Source: Allochromatium vinosum DSM 180
Lineage (GTDB): Bacteria > Pseudomonadota > Gammaproteobacteria > Chromatiales > Chromatiaceae
Direction: 5' to 3'
DNA length: 64,000 nt
NCBI RefSeq assembly: GCF_000025485.1
Contig: NC_013851.1
Location: forward strand, 3,096,001 to 3,160,000
Numbering within the stretch: position 1 is the first letter of the stretch; the number at the start of each line of letters is the position of its first letter. The translations under genes were made by a program, and so were the position numbers. The notes under the pieces were generated by a model that made no database searches, was not told the DNA's origin, and saw nothing but the letters and a program-made list of their open reading frames with translations. Positions 1-9,848 of this stretch are shown piece by piece.

Positions 1-1
1 C

Positions 2-679
2 AACCTGAAACCCGAGGCCCAGGAAGCCAATACGCACATGAAGCGCGGGGCACGCCGAATCCTCGTACTCTTCATCCTGACCATCGCTACGGCCGTGAGT
101 TTTCACAATTTCCTGCATCTGCCGCCGGTGATCGGCATGCTCACCGGACTGGGGTATTTGCAGATCTTCGGCTATTTCCTGCGCAAGACCCATCATAGCT
201 GGCACAAGCGCAACGAGGACCGCGCTGCGCTGGTCGGCGACATGACCCCCTTCGATGTGTTCAACAAGGTCGCCCGCGCGGAGTGGGACACGCTGCTGTT
301 CTTCTATGGCGTAGTGCTCTGCGTCGGCGGATTGGGGCAGATCGGCTATCTCTCGTTTGCGTCTGAAGTCATGTACGAGCAATGGGGACCGACACTGGCT
401 AACGTAGCGGTCGGCGGCCTCTCGGCCATCGTCGACAACATCCCGGTCATGTTCGCGGTGTTGACCATGATGCCGGAGATGAACGAGACACAGTGGCTGC
501 TGGTCACATTGATGGCAGGCGTCGGCGGCTCGCTGCTGTCGATCGGCTCGGCCGCCGGCGTGGCGCTGATGGGACAGGCGCGCGGAACCTATACTTTCTT
601 TGCGCATCTGGAGTGGACGCCGGCGATCGCGCTCGGCTTCCTGGCAAGTATCGTGGTCCACTTCTGGATCAACGGTTAA
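2..679 (+). CDS. nhaD: NhaD-type Na+/H+ antiporter, C-terminal part (5' truncated)
   Basis: The reading frame is open from base 2, so the gene begins before the window and only about 225 C-terminal residues are visible. They are strongly hydrophobic, with about five membrane segments separated by short polar loops. Hydrophobic stretches with conserved polar and glycine positions (VDNIPVMFAVLTM, GGSLLSIGSAAGVALMG) are typical of NhaD/ArsB-like ion transporters of the IT superfamily. The family exchanges cytoplasmic Na+ or Li+ for protons at the inner membrane. The frame ends 104 bases before a tRNA gene. Assignment to NhaD rather than another IT-superfamily member rests on pattern recognition only. 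Confidence 0.8.
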   Translation, partial: NLKPEAQEANTHMKRGARRILVLFILTIATAVSFHNFLHLPPVIGMLTGLGYLQIFGYFLRKTHHSWHKRNEDRAALVGDMTPFDVFNKVARAEWDTLLFFYGVVLCVGGLGQIGYLSFASEVMYEQWGPTLANVAVGGLSAIVDNIPVMFAVLTMMPEMNETQWLLVTLMAGVGGSLLSIGSAAGVALMGQARGTYTFFAHLEWTPAIALGFLASIVVHFWING

Positions 680-783
680 GGGATCGGCAGGCCGATGGAT
701 CGCAAGCGGGCATGGACAAATGCTCCGCTTGCGATTATATTGGCGCGCTTGTCGCCGGCCACGCTCGTTGGTCGGCACTGCCC

Positions 784-873
<90 letters not shown>

Positions 874-1086
874 ATTCAGCGGCCGACGTTGAACACCACT
901 TGCGCAAATCGCGCCAACATCCCTCAAAACCCCGCATCGACTGGTACCCGTCGTGGTGTCTGACCGCGTGTGTCCGATAGAATCCCATACCGGGAGTCGA
1001 TCTGTAGTGAACAAAATGGCGGTGATCGGCCGGTCAACACTGAGGGGATAGGTGATCCTCCGATCTCGCCTTGACTAGGACTCGAT

Positions 1087-2154
1087 ATGCAAACCCTACT
1101 GGTCACAGGCGGCGCCGGCTTCATCGGCGGCAATTTCGTCCATCACATCCTCGAACAAGCCGATGTCCGGGTGGTCAACCTGGACCGTCTGACCTATGCC
1201 GGCAACCTCGACACCCTTGCGGGTCTGGCCGGCGATCCGCGTCATGTCTTCGTCCAGGGCGACATCGCCGACGCCGAACTGGTCGGGCGTCTGCTGCGCG
1301 AGTACGAGGTCGACGCCGTGGTCAACTTCGCCGCCGAGAGCCATGTCGACCGCTCGATCGACGGGCCGGCCGAGTTCATCCAGACCAATGTCGTCGGCAC
1401 CTTCAACCTGCTCGACCGTGCGCGCGATTACTGGACGGGACTCGGTCCGGCGGCGCGCGCGACCTTCCGCTTCCTGCACGTCTCGACCGACGAGGTCTAT
1501 GGCTCGCTCGGGCCGACCGGACTGTTCACCGAAACCACGCCCTACGCCCCCAACTCACCCTATTCGGCCTCCAAAGCCGCCTCGGATCATCTGGTGCGCG
1601 CCTGGTTCCACACCTACGGGCTGCCGGTGCTCACCACCAACTGCTCCAACAACTACGGTCCCTATCAGTTCCCCGAAAAGCTGATCCCGCTGATGATCCT
1701 GAAGGCCCAGGCAGGCGAGCCGCTGCCGATCTATGGCGACGGCGGCAACGTGCGCGACTGGCTGTTCGTGCTCGACCACTGCCGCGCCATCGCGCGCGTG
1801 CTGGAAGCCGGCACGCCGGGCGAGGTCTACAACGTCGGCGGCAACAGCGAGCGGACCAATCTCCAGGTCGTCGATACGCTCTGCGCCCTGCTCGACGAAC
1901 GCCTGCCCGATTCGCCGCATCGTCCGCACAGCCGGCTCAAGACCTTCGTCGCCGACCGCCCCGGACACGACCGCCGCTATGCCATCGACGCCAGCAAACT
2001 CAAGCGCGAGCTGGGCTGGGAGCCGACCGAGACCTTCGAGTCCGGGATGCGGCGCACGGTCGACTGGTATCTGGACAACCCCGAGTGGTGCCGGCGCGTG
2101 ATGGACGGCAGTTATCGCGGCGAGCGCCTGGGTTCGGGCATGGGAGGCGTTTGA
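1087..2154 (+). CDS. rfbB: dTDP-glucose 4,6-dehydratase
   Basis: This 355-residue protein catalyses the second step of dTDP-L-rhamnose synthesis, turning dTDP-glucose into dTDP-4-keto-6-deoxyglucose with tightly bound NAD. The N-terminus carries the Rossmann motif [10 protein letters not shown]. Near residue 137 is STDEVYG, with the Thr-Asp-Glu catalytic residues, and [10 protein letters not shown] supplies the YxxxK pair of extended short-chain dehydrogenases. Length and motif order match RmlB. It heads a four-gene operon, and the next gene starts one base after its stop. The cytoplasmic product feeds rhamnose into O-antigen or other surface polysaccharide. Confidence 0.96.
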   Translation: MQTLLVTGGAGFIGGNFVHHILEQADVRVVNLDRLTYAGNLDTLAGLAGDPRHVFVQGDIADAELVGRLLREYEVDAVVNFAAESHVDRSIDGPAEFIQTNVVGTFNLLDRARDYWTGLGPAARATFRFLHVSTDEVYGSLGPTGLFTETTPYAPNSPYSASKAASDHLVRAWFHTYGLPVLTTNCSNNYGPYQFPEKLIPLMILKAQAGEPLPIYGDGGNVRDWLFVLDHCRAIARVLEAGTPGEVYNVGGNSERTNLQVVDTLCALLDERLPDSPHRPHSRLKTFVADRPGHDRRYAIDASKLKRELGWEPTETFESGMRRTVDWYLDNPEWCRRVMDGSYRGERLGSGMGGV

Positions 2155-2155
2155 G

Positions 2156-3037
2156 ATGACACGCAAGGGCATCATTCTGGCCGGTGGTTCCGGCACCCGG
2201 CTCTATCCGCTGACCCGTTCGATCAGCAAGCAACTGCTGCCGATCTACGACAAGCCGATGATCTACTATCCGCTCTCCACGCTGATGCTGGCAGGGATGC
2301 GCGAGATCCTGATCATCACCACCCCGCACGACGCGCCGCTGTTCCACGCACTGCTCGGTGACGGGGCGCAGTGGGGACTGTCGCTCAGCTATGCCGTCCA
2401 GCCCGAACCGAATGGACTGGCGCAGGCGTTCCTGATCGGCCGCGCGTTCCTGTCCGGTGCGCCCTCCTGCCTGGTTCTGGGCGACAACATCTTCTACGGT
2501 CACGGACTGGTCGACCAGCTCAAGGAGGCCAATGCGCGCGAATCGGGCGCGACTGTGTTCGGCTACTATGTTTCCGATCCCGAGCGCTATGGTGTGGCTG
2601 AGTTCGACGACTCGGGCCGGGTGCTCGGCATCGAAGAGAAGCCCAAGATGCCCAAGTCGAACTGGGCCGTGACCGGAATCTATTTCTACGATGGACGCGC
2701 CCCGGATCTGGCCGCCGAACTCAAGCCCTCGCCGCGCGGCGAACTGGAGATCACGGATCTCAACAATCGTTATCTCAGCGAGGGCGCGCTGTCGCTGACC
2801 CGCATCGGGCGCGGCACCGCCTGGCTCGACACTGGCACCCACGCCTCGCTGATGGAGGCCGGCCAGTTCATCGAGACCATCGAGAAGCGTCAGGGACTCA
2901 AGATCTGCTGTCCTGAGGAGATCGCCTATTTCAACGGCTGGATCGACGCCGAGCGGCTGCGCGCCATGGGCGAGGAGCTGAGCAAGAACGGCTATGGACA
3001 ATATCTGCTGAGTCTGTTGCAGCGGGGTCGCGTCTGA
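2156..3037 (+). CDS. rfbA: glucose-1-phosphate thymidylyltransferase
   Basis: A 293-residue nucleotidyltransferase that makes dTDP-glucose from dTTP and glucose-1-phosphate, the entry step of the rhamnose pathway. The N-terminus has the signature [16 protein letters not shown] followed by [16 protein letters not shown], which forms the nucleotide site with the catalytic Arg and Lys. Further on are LGDNIFYG, with the metal-binding Asp, and EEKP. Length is normal for RmlA. The start lies one base after the rfbB stop, and its stop overlaps the rfbC start, so the genes are probably translationally coupled. Feedback inhibition by dTDP-rhamnose is known for the family, not shown here. Confidence 0.96.
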   Translation: MTRKGIILAGGSGTRLYPLTRSISKQLLPIYDKPMIYYPLSTLMLAGMREILIITTPHDAPLFHALLGDGAQWGLSLSYAVQPEPNGLAQAFLIGRAFLSGAPSCLVLGDNIFYGHGLVDQLKEANARESGATVFGYYVSDPERYGVAEFDDSGRVLGIEEKPKMPKSNWAVTGIYFYDGRAPDLAAELKPSPRGELEITDLNNRYLSEGALSLTRIGRGTAWLDTGTHASLMEAGQFIETIEKRQGLKICCPEEIAYFNGWIDAERLRAMGEELSKNGYGQYLLSLLQRGRV

Positions 3038-3606
3038 TGAAGGTGATCGAAACGGCCATCCCCGGCGTGCTCATTCTGGAACCGAAGGTCTGGGGTGACG
3101 AGCGCGGCTATTTCCTGGAGACCTATCGCGCCAACCAGTACGCCGAACTCGGCATCCCGGCGCCGCTGGTCCAGGACAACCAGTCCTTCTCGCGCCGGGG
3201 CGTCCTGCGCGGACTGCACGCCCAGCACCCGCGCGCCCAGGGCAAGCTGGTCCAGGTGCTGGCCGGCGAGGTCTTCGACGTGGCCGTGGATATCCGGCGC
3301 GGCTCGCCCCATTTCGGACACTGGGTGGGCGTGACGCTCTCGGGCGAGAACAAGCGCCAGTTCTGGATTCCGCCCGGTTTCGCCCACGGCTTTCTCGTCA
3401 CGGGCGAGAACGCGCTCTTCGTCTACAAGAACACCGACTATTACAGCCCGGAGACCGAGTTCAGCGTGCGCTGGGACGATCCCGACCTCGGCATCGACTG
3501 GCCGCTCGCCGGGATGACGCCCGAGCTGTCGGCCAAGGATCGCGACGCGGCCCGCTTGCGTGACATCCCGATCGATCGTCTCCCCGGCCTGGAGGATTAC
3601 CCATGA
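3037..3606 (+). CDS. rfbC: dTDP-4-dehydrorhamnose 3,5-epimerase
   Basis: A 189-residue cupin-fold epimerase that inverts C3 and C5 of dTDP-4-keto-6-deoxyglucose. The sequence contains DERGYFLETY and QDNQSFSRRGVLRGLHAQ with the catalytic His, followed by KLVQVLAGEVFDVAVDIRR and IPPGFAHGFLV, all in the order expected for RmlC. The start codon overlaps the rfbA stop, and rfbD begins before this gene ends. Cytoplasmic, third enzyme of the operon. Confidence 0.96.
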   Translation: MKVIETAIPGVLILEPKVWGDERGYFLETYRANQYAELGIPAPLVQDNQSFSRRGVLRGLHAQHPRAQGKLVQVLAGEVFDVAVDIRRGSPHFGHWVGVTLSGENKRQFWIPPGFAHGFLVTGENALFVYKNTDYYSPETEFSVRWDDPDLGIDWPLAGMTPELSAKDRDAARLRDIPIDRLPGLEDYP

Positions 3607-4511
3607 CCACCAAGACCCCGGCCGGCCACCGGCCCAAACTGCTCCTGATCGGCGCCAACGGCCAGGTCGGCTGGGAACTGCGCCGCACGCTCGCCGGCGT
3701 CGGTGAGGTGATCGCCGCCTCGCTGGAGGGTGAATATGGCCCGACCATCGATCTGATGGACGCCAAAGCGCTGGCCCGTCTCATCGAGGACAGCCGGCCG
3801 GATGCCCTGATTAACGCGGCCGCTTACACCGCCGTCGACAAGGCCGAGAGCGATCGCGCGACCGCCCAGCGCCTCAATGCCGACGCGGTCGGCGAGATGG
3901 GCGCCCTGCTGGCCGAGCGCGGCACGCCGATCATCCATTACTCGACCGACTTCGTCTTCTCCGGCAGCCTGGGCCGCACCTATACCGAGGACGACAGCCC
4001 CGACCCGCTCAACGTCTATGGCGAGACCAAGCTCGGCGGCGAACGCGCCCTGCTCGACTCGGGTGCGCGTGCCCTGATCTTCCGCACCAGTTGGGTCTAT
4101 GGCGCGCGCGGGGCGAATTTCCTGCTGACCATGCGGCGCCTGTTCCAGGAACGCGAGGAATTGCGGGTGGTCGACGACCAGATCGGCTCGCCGACCTGGA
4201 GCCGGATGCTCGCGGAGATCACGGCTCAGGTGCTCCATCGCGTGCTGCGCGGCGACCTGGATCTGGACAAGGTCGGCGGACTCTACCACCTGACCGGCAG
4301 CGGTCAGGTCAGTTGGTACGGCTTCGCCAGCGCCATCCTGGAGGCGAGCGGCGCCCAGACCAACCTCATCCCCATCCCGTCATCCGAATATCAGGCCCCA
4401 GCCAAGCGTCCGACCTTCTCGGTGCTCGACAACGGGCGTTTCCAGGAAACCTTCGGGCTGGCGATGCCGGACTGGCGCCTGTCGCTGGCGCAGTGCCTCG
4501 AAGAACTCTAG
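3603..4511 (+). CDS. rfbD: dTDP-4-dehydrorhamnose reductase
   Basis: A 302-residue short-chain dehydrogenase that carries out the last step, reducing dTDP-4-keto-L-rhamnose to dTDP-L-rhamnose with NADPH or NADH. Visible motifs are the Rossmann turn LIGANGQVGWEL, INAAAYTAVDKAE, STDFVFSG and YGETKLGGE with the YxxxK pair. It overlaps rfbC by four bases and closes the operon. Its TAG stop and the TAG stop of the convergent next gene are read from the same CTAG tetranucleotide at 4508-4511. Confidence 0.95.
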   Translation: MTTKTPAGHRPKLLLIGANGQVGWELRRTLAGVGEVIAASLEGEYGPTIDLMDAKALARLIEDSRPDALINAAAYTAVDKAESDRATAQRLNADAVGEMGALLAERGTPIIHYSTDFVFSGSLGRTYTEDDSPDPLNVYGETKLGGERALLDSGARALIFRTSWVYGARGANFLLTMRRLFQEREELRVVDDQIGSPTWSRMLAEITAQVLHRVLRGDLDLDKVGGLYHLTGSGQVSWYGFASAILEASGAQTNLIPIPSSEYQAPAKRPTFSVLDNGRFQETFGLAMPDWRLSLAQCLEEL

Positions 4512-5467
4512 GCGCCGCCACCTCCGGTCCAGTACTTCTTCTCACAGCGCGTGACGAACTCGACCGTGATGCGGTCGAGTCCTTCCTTCGCGGCATCCTT
4601 CTCGATGATGCGCCGGATCATCGGCCGGATGATGGCCGGCGCCTCGCCGACGCGTTTCTGGGCGTCGGCACTCCAGATGAGGCCAAGCTTCTTGTTGGCC
4701 CAGCTCCCCACGGCCGGCGGCGGCACATCCTGGAAATCACGGATCGTCAGTCCGGGCGTGCCGCCGAACGCGGCTTCGGCCAGGGTGTCGGACATCGACT
4801 GGCCGAACGACTGGGTGAAGACAGGAAAGGCCGGATCGTTCTCGAAGATCACCCGCTTCAGCTCCAGCACCCGCTCGCCGCGCGCCTGTCTGGACTGGAC
4901 ATCCGCGTCGGACACGGCCTGGTCGATGTAACGACACCAGGTCTCGACCACGGCGCCGAACGCGGCGAGAAAAAGCTCAGGATCCAGCGGCTTGAAGGTG
5001 CAGTGCAGCAAATGGGGCGAGGTCACGGACTCCAGCAAGGGCAGCCGCTCGTCCGGCAGTTCCAAGGCCGGGCGGTGCACGTGCGCAACGCGGGCGAACG
5101 GCTCCAGATCCAGACTCGACGAACAGGGGGCCAGATCCAGCGTCAGCAGCGTGCGCTCGGGCGGCTGGCCGCCGACGTGCAGCAGAAAGGCCGGGAGATC
5201 GTAGTCGACGCGCGGATAGGCGAAGATCACCAGACCCCAGCGACCCGGACGCAGTGAGTAGCGGCTGACCATCACCCGGTCGAGCGTCTCGCCCTGATAG
5301 ACGCGGGTGTGGCTGAAGACCTGTTTGCCGTGGGTGCAGCGTCGGGCGCTGTACTCGGTGACATCGGTGAGATCCAGGCGCTCCCCGAGCCGATCGAAGA
5401 AGAGCCGCTCATGCCGCTCCCAGGGCGTTGATGCCAGGACATCCCCGGCCTCGTTCATCTGTTCCAT
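4508..5467 (-). CDS. ferredoxin-dependent bilin reductase-like protein
   Basis: A 319-residue soluble protein with no signal peptide. The middle segment, with the pattern VIFAYPRVDYDLPAF followed by LLTLDLAPC and later LLESVTSPHLL, resembles the conserved core of ferredoxin-dependent bilin reductases and red chlorophyll catabolite reductase (pattern: aromatic-P-x3-YDxP, then a Leu-Asp-rich strand, then a Ser-Pro segment). If right, it would reduce an open-chain tetrapyrrole with ferredoxin electrons. I chose the ATG at 5467 because AGAGG precedes it by eight bases; an upstream in-frame extension would run into pgi. It follows pgi on the same strand and converges with rfbD. The family call is from memory of motifs and is tentative. 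Confidence 0.45.
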   Translation of the reverse strand: MEQMNEAGDVLASTPWERHERLFFDRLGERLDLTDVTEYSARRCTHGKQVFSHTRVYQGETLDRVMVSRYSLRPGRWGLVIFAYPRVDYDLPAFLLHVGGQPPERTLLTLDLAPCSSSLDLEPFARVAHVHRPALELPDERLPLLESVTSPHLLHCTFKPLDPELFLAAFGAVVETWCRYIDQAVSDADVQSRQARGERVLELKRVIFENDPAFPVFTQSFGQSMSDTLAEAAFGGTPGLTIRDFQDVPPPAVGSWANKKLGLIWSADAQKRVGEAPAIIRPMIRRIIEKDAAKEGLDRITVEFVTRCEKKYWTGGGGA

Positions 5468-5526
5468 AGGGCCGCCTCTCCAAATTGTTCCGAGCAGACC
5501 AGCCTGTGTGCCGGCGCCATCATTCC

Positions 5527-7179
5527 TCAAGCCCTGCGCTGACGGATGAAACGCTCCAGGAGCGCGCGCGTGGAGGGGTCGTGATCGGCTGTGACCTTGC
5601 CGGCCTGGATCTCGGCGAGGATGACGTTGGCCAGTTGCTTGCCGAGTTCCACGCCCCACTGATCGAAGGAATTGACGCCCCAGATCACGCCCTGGGTGAA
5701 GATGCGATGCTCATAGAGCGCGATCAGAGCGCCGAGCGTGTGCGGCGTGAGCCGTTCCATCAGCAGACTGTTGGTCGGGCGGTTGCCGGGGAAGGTGCGA
5801 TGGTGCGCGAGCCTCTGCGCCCGCTCCTCGTCCAGGCCGGACGCGAGCAGTTCGCTCAGCGCTTCGTTATAGGTCCGACCGCGCATCAGCGCCTCGGTCT
5901 GGGCGAAGAAGTTGGCCATGAACTTGGGATGATGGTCGCCCAGCTCGTTGTGACTGTGCACGGCGCCGATGAAGTCGGCCGGGATGAGCTGCGTGCCCTG
6001 ATGGATGAGCTGATAGAAGGCGTGCTGGCCATCGGTGCCCGGCTCGCCCCAGACCACCGGACCTGTGGTGTACTCGACCGCCGTGCCCTCGCGCGTCACG
6101 CCCTTGCCGTTGCTCTCCATGTCGCCCTGTTGCAGATAGGCCGGCAGATAGCGCAGCGACTGATCATAGGGCAGCACCGCATGGGTGCGCGCCCCGGCAA
6201 AGTTGGCATACCAGACGCCGATCAGGCCCAGCAGCGCCGGCATGTTCTCGCGCAGATCCGCCGTGCGGAAATGCTCGTCCATGGCGTGCGCGCCCTCCAG
6301 AAGCTCGGCGAAACGGTCGAAGCCGACGGCGAGCGCGATCGGCAGCCCGATCGCCGACCACAGCGAATAGCGTCCGCCGACCCAGTCCCAGAAGCCGAAC
6401 ATGTTGGCCGTGTCGATACCGAAGGCCGCGACCTTCTCGGCATTGGTCGAGACCGCGACGAAATGCCGCGCCACGGCCGATGAGTCGCCGAGCGCGGTGA
6501 GCAGCCAGGCGCGGGCGCTGGCGGCGTTGGTCATGGTCTCCTGGGTGGTGAAGGTCTTGGACGCGACGATGAAGAGCGTGGTGGCCGGGTTCAGCCCGCG
6601 CAGGGTCTCGACCAGATGGGTGCCGTCGACGTTGGAGACGAAGTGCACGCGCAGGCTCTCGCTCTGATAGGGCGCGAGCGCCGCGCACACCATCTTCGGA
6701 CCGAGATTGGAGCCGCCGATGCCGATGTTGACCACATCCGTGATGCGCTCGCCGGTATGTCCGCGCCAGTCGCCCGAACGCACGCGCCCGACGAAGGTCT
6801 CCATCCGCGCCAGCACGCCGTTGACCAGCGGCATCACATCCTCGCCCTCGACCTGGATCGGACGCTTGGAGCGGTTGCGCAGTGCGATGTGCAGCACCGC
6901 GCGGTCCTCGGTGTTGTTGATCGGCTCGCCCTCGAACATACGGCGAATCCAGCCCTTGAGATCGACCGCCTCGGCCAGCTCGATCAGCCGGTCCAGCGTC
7001 TCGCGGGTGATGAGATTCTTGGAATAATCGAGATGCAGTCCGGCGACGGTCAGACTCATGGCCGCCGCGCGCTTGGGGTCGGCATCGAACAGATCGCGCA
7101 TCCGCTGCGGACGCATCGCCTCCCAATGCCGTTGGAGTGCCTGCCACTGGGGTGTCTGGTTCACGAGCACGGGCGACAT
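5527..7179 (-). CDS. pgi: glucose-6-phosphate isomerase
   Basis: A 550-residue enzyme interconverting glucose-6-phosphate and fructose-6-phosphate in the cytoplasm. Visible family signatures include [44 protein letters not shown] (close to PROSITE P_GLUCOSE_ISOMERASE_1), [10 protein letters not shown] and a C-terminal [16 protein letters not shown]. The start at 7179 gives the usual length and lies 11 bases after AGGAGG; the frame is open further upstream but that extension looks non-coding. Together with zwf and glgA nearby it links Calvin-cycle sugar phosphates to glycogen and the oxidative pentose phosphate route. Confidence 0.96.
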   Translation of the reverse strand: MSPVLVNQTPQWQALQRHWEAMRPQRMRDLFDADPKRAAAMSLTVAGLHLDYSKNLITRETLDRLIELAEAVDLKGWIRRMFEGEPINNTEDRAVLHIALRNRSKRPIQVEGEDVMPLVNGVLARMETFVGRVRSGDWRGHTGERITDVVNIGIGGSNLGPKMVCAALAPYQSESLRVHFVSNVDGTHLVETLRGLNPATTLFIVASKTFTTQETMTNAASARAWLLTALGDSSAVARHFVAVSTNAEKVAAFGIDTANMFGFWDWVGGRYSLWSAIGLPIALAVGFDRFAELLEGAHAMDEHFRTADLRENMPALLGLIGVWYANFAGARTHAVLPYDQSLRYLPAYLQQGDMESNGKGVTREGTAVEYTTGPVVWGEPGTDGQHAFYQLIHQGTQLIPADFIGAVHSHNELGDHHPKFMANFFAQTEALMRGRTYNEALSELLASGLDEERAQRLAHHRTFPGNRPTNSLLMERLTPHTLGALIALYEHRIFTQGVIWGVNSFDQWGVELGKQLANVILAEIQAGKVTADHDPSTRALLERFIRQRRA

Positions 7180-7313
7180 GACGGTTCGAGCCTCCTCAAA
7201 TCCGGGATCACGGGATGGAGGCGCATTTGACCATATTCGCGCGCAATTCTCAGCTATCGCGCGATCGGACGGTCGGTAGCTTCGACACGCCCGGCTCCAG
7301 GCCGGAACGGCCG

Positions 7314-8291
7314 CTAGGTCGGCGGCTGGAAGCGCGTCAAACGGGCACGGGTCTCGTCGAGCTGGCGGCACAGCCGTCCGCTCTCCTCGCCGAGAAAGTC
7401 GATGAAAGCGTCGGCCACCACAGACAATTCCTTGCCCTTGGCATGGGCGACATACCACTGACGTTCCAGCGGGAAGCCCTGGACGTCGAGAATGGCCAGC
7501 TCCGAGGACTCGGCCTCCTGGGCCAGGGTATGGAGCGAGAGCACCGACAGACCCAACTGGCCGTAGATGGCGTGCTTGATCGCCTCGTTGCTGCCGAGCT
7601 CCATGCGCACGCGCGGTTTGAGACCGACCTCGCCGAAGGTCTTGAGTACATAGTCGCGGATGCCCGAACCCGGCTCGCGCATGATGAAATACTCATCGGC
7701 CAACCGTTCGATCGGGATGTCGCGTTCATGCGCCAGCGGATGCTCGCGGTGGGCGATGACATGGAGCGGATTGGGCGCGAAGGGCGTGGCGATCATCTCC
7801 AGGTCACGCTCGGGATTCTGCCCCAGGATGTAGAGATCGTCCTTGTTGGCGATCAGGCGTTCCAGGACGCTGTCGCGGTTCGTGACCTTGAGCGCCACGT
7901 CGACCCCCTGATGGCGCTGACAGAAGCGCCCGAGCACCTCCGGGGCGAAATACTTGGCGGTGGTGATGACGCAGAGCTTGAGATAGCCGCGCTTCAACCC
8001 CTTGAGATCGGCGACCTTCATCTCGAAGCGGTCGAGCACGCCGAAGATGTCCTTGACCGCCGTCTCCAGCTCGCGTCCGGTCTCGGTCAGATAGACCTGA
8101 CGCCCGATCTGCTCGAACAGCGGCAGCCCGATGACATCGGTCAGGCGCTTGATCTGGGTCGAGACCGTCGGCTGGGTCAGATAGAGTTCGTCAGCGGCCT
8201 TGGTGAAGCTCTTCAGGCGCGCGATGGCCTCGAACACCTGGAGTTGGCGCAGACTGACGTGACGGGCAAGATTCAGCATGGGATCGAACAT
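7314..8291 (-). CDS. cbbR: LysR-family regulator, CbbR type
   Basis: A 325-residue LysR-type transcription factor. Residues about 12-70 form the winged HTH ([38 protein letters not shown]), and the rest is a substrate-binding-like effector domain. It is the last gene of the carboxysome operon on the same strand and overlaps the upstream acRAF gene; a second Met at 8279 would reduce the overlap. CbbR proteins sense Calvin-cycle metabolites and activate cbb operons. They are usually divergent from cbbL, so a position at the 3' end of the operon is less common. The palindromes upstream of cbbL, the small-subunit-like gene and SulP are candidate targets. Confidence 0.85.
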   Translation of the reverse strand: MFDPMLNLARHVSLRQLQVFEAIARLKSFTKAADELYLTQPTVSTQIKRLTDVIGLPLFEQIGRQVYLTETGRELETAVKDIFGVLDRFEMKVADLKGLKRGYLKLCVITTAKYFAPEVLGRFCQRHQGVDVALKVTNRDSVLERLIANKDDLYILGQNPERDLEMIATPFAPNPLHVIAHREHPLAHERDIPIERLADEYFIMREPGSGIRDYVLKTFGEVGLKPRVRMELGSNEAIKHAIYGQLGLSVLSLHTLAQEAESSELAILDVQGFPLERQWYVAHAKGKELSVVADAFIDFLGEESGRLCRQLDETRARLTRFQPPT

Positions 8292-8578
8292 GGCGGCTCA
8301 CTGGGTCTGCGATCATATTCAGACGCAAAGAGCGCGTCGACTCGCTCGGCGAAAGCCGTCCGTTCGGGATCGATATCCGTGGCCGGCGGCTCGGTGTGAA
8401 TCGTGATGTTGACATAGGTGCGACCGAAGCTGATGTCGGGATAGACGCCGGTGGCCTCACTCGCCTTGGCCACAGCCTCCAGGAAGTCGCGGGTGCGCGC
8501 GTAGTCGGCGAAATCGAGTCGACGTTCGAGGCGAAGCGGGCGTTCGCGGTGCTGCCAGGTGGTAGAGGTCGCGTTCAT
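8273..8578 (-). CDS. pterin-4a-carbinolamine dehydratase-like RuBisCO assembly factor (acRAF)
   Basis: A 101-residue protein of the pterin carbinolamine dehydratase fold. In alpha-carboxysome operons this family member is a RuBisCO assembly factor (acRAF) rather than a pterin enzyme. The body reads RLERRLDFADYARTRDFLE, then GVYPDISFGRTYVNITI, where the catalytic dehydratase pattern (H-[HN]-P) is replaced by YPDISFG, consistent with a non-enzymatic role. It starts eight bases after the bacterioferritin-like gene and runs into cbbR, so it belongs to the same transcript. Confidence 0.85.
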   Translation of the reverse strand: MNATSTTWQHRERPLRLERRLDFADYARTRDFLEAVAKASEATGVYPDISFGRTYVNITIHTEPPATDIDPERTAFAERVDALFASEYDRRPSEPPCSIPC

Positions 8579-8586
8579 GGCTATGG

Positions 8587-9045
8587 CTATCTCCAGGTGC
8601 TGTGGCGTCGTCTGGTCTGATCCAAACGCCCGATCCAGTCCTCCAGTTCACGGGCGTGAGTCAGTTCCGCGTCATGCAGGGCGGCGAAGAAGTCGCGTCC
8701 GGCGACATCGCCGATCAGGGCGCAATAGTTGGCCGCCGCGTGATAGAGCGCGACCGCGTGCCATTCAAGCCGACGGTCGGCCTCCAGCAGTTCGATCAGC
8801 GAGAATCCGGCCTGGACCGGCCTGAGCCGCGAGCCGTTGGGCATGGCGCCCAGCCGCAGCATCCGCGCGGTCAGGCGTTCGGCGTGCTCCTGCTCCTCGG
8901 CGGCCTCGCGCCGGAAGTGCGCGCCGACCTCGGTCAGTCCCCACAGATCCGCCAGCCCGGCATGGGTCAGGTATTGCTGGACGGCGCTCAGTTCATGACT
9001 GAGCGCGCGCCCCAGATAACCCAAGATTCTCGGATTGGCCATCAT
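8587..9045 (-). CDS. bacterioferritin-like protein of the carboxysome operon
   Basis: A 152-residue four-helix ferritin-like protein. Carboxylate and histidine residues spaced as in a diiron site are visible: LSHELSAVQQY in helix A, EEQEHAERL in helix B, and later RRLEWHAV and HDAELTHARELE. Bacterioferritin-related genes are recurrent in alpha-carboxysome operons of proteobacteria, but their role there is not settled. It starts six bases after the second csoS1 gene. The protein could begin at the second Met one codon later. Confidence 0.8.
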   Translation of the reverse strand: MMANPRILGYLGRALSHELSAVQQYLTHAGLADLWGLTEVGAHFRREAAEEQEHAERLTARMLRLGAMPNGSRLRPVQAGFSLIELLEADRRLEWHAVALYHAAANYCALIGDVAGRDFFAALHDAELTHARELEDWIGRLDQTRRRHSTWR

Positions 9046-9051
9046 GGGCTA

Positions 9052-9375
9052 TCAGGAGCGACCATGCCCGCCGTCGGTGTCGCCCGGCTTGACCGGCAGG
9101 ATCGGCTCGACCTCGCGATGCGGGCGGGCGATGATGTGCGCGGCGACCAGACCATCACCGACGCGCTCGCAGGCATCGGCTCCGGCGCGCACCGCCGCAT
9201 TCACAGCGCCGGTCTCGCCGCGCACCAGCACGGTCACATAGCCGCCGCCGACGAACTCACGTCCGATCAGACGCACCTCGGCGGCCTTGGTCATGGCGTC
9301 GGCCGCCTCGATGGCGGGCACCAGTCCGCGGGTCTCGATCATTCCAAGCGCGATGCCATAGTTTTCGGAAGGCAT
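9052..9375 (-). CDS. csoS1: carboxysome shell hexamer protein CsoS1 (copy 2)
   Basis: A 107-residue single-domain BMC-H protein that forms the hexagonal tiles of the alpha-carboxysome facets. The canonical start [20 protein letters not shown] and the pore and interface segment [20 protein letters not shown] are present, followed by [15 protein letters not shown]. It is almost identical to the copy at 9453-9767 except for its tail (about 15 residues, rich in Gly and Asp) and the first residues. The two arose by tandem duplication or are kept alike by gene conversion. Confidence 0.96.
   Translation of the reverse strand: MPSENYGIALGMIETRGLVPAIEAADAMTKAAEVRLIGREFVGGGYVTVLVRGETGAVNAAVRAGADACERVGDGLVAAHIIARPHREVEPILPVKPGDTDGGHGRS
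9095..9375. repeat. csoS1 tandem duplication, unit 2
   Basis: About 281 bases nearly identical to 9487-9767 at a constant offset of 392 bases. Differences are scattered single bases, more frequent towards the end encoding the N-terminus. Confidence 0.9.
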
Positions 9376-9452
9376 GGTGGCTGACTCCTGGGTCTTAAAG
9401 TAGAGGATTGAGCGATTTCGATGTCGTGTCGGGTCTTATGTCAGCGCCGGTC

Positions 9453-9767
9453 TCAGGCCGCTTTTTCAGCCAGTTGGCCGCCGGTCGGCAGGATCGGCTC
9501 GACCTCGCGATGCGGGCGGGCGATGATGTGCGCGGCGACCAGACCATCGCCGACGCGCTCGCAGGCATCGGCGCCGGCGCGTACCGCCGCGTTCACTGCG
9601 CCGGTCTCACCGCGCACCAGCACGGTTACATAGCCGCCGCCGACGAACTCGCGTCCGATCAGGCGCACCTCGGCGGCCTTGGTCATGGCATCGGCCGCCT
9701 CGATGGCGGGCACCAGTCCGCGCGTTTCGATCATGCCCAGGGCGATCCCGTAGTATTCGTCAGCCAT
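9453..9767 (-). CDS. csoS1: carboxysome shell hexamer protein CsoS1 (copy 1)
   Basis: A 104-residue BMC-H shell protein, first of two near-identical csoS1 genes. It shares an identical stretch of roughly 85 residues with the following copy and differs in its first residues (MADEYYG against MPSENYG) and at the C-terminus. The gene lies 81 bases after csoS4B and 77 bases before the second csoS1. Halothiobacillus carries three csoS1 genes; only two are present here. Confidence 0.96.
   Translation of the reverse strand: MADEYYGIALGMIETRGLVPAIEAADAMTKAAEVRLIGREFVGGGYVTVLVRGETGAVNAAVRAGADACERVGDGLVAAHIIARPHREVEPILPTGGQLAEKAA
9487..9767. repeat. csoS1 tandem duplication, unit 1
   Basis: Partner of the unit at 9095-9375. 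The two code for the shared core of the CsoS1 shell proteins. Confidence 0.9.
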
Positions 9768-9848
9768 CTCGTGTTACTCCTCTGTTGACAAGTGTGGGTC
9801 TGTGTTTCGGTGTCGTAAGCTGTGTTCGTGTTCGTGCAATCGATCCTG

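Noticed and set aside
5485-6483. Plus-strand open frame of 332 codons opposite pgi
   Set aside because: Shadow of the conserved pgi gene; no ribosome site or family motif.
9052-9767. csoS1 duplication as an assembly error
   Set aside because: The copies differ at many single bases and have distinct N- and C-terminal ends, so both are real.
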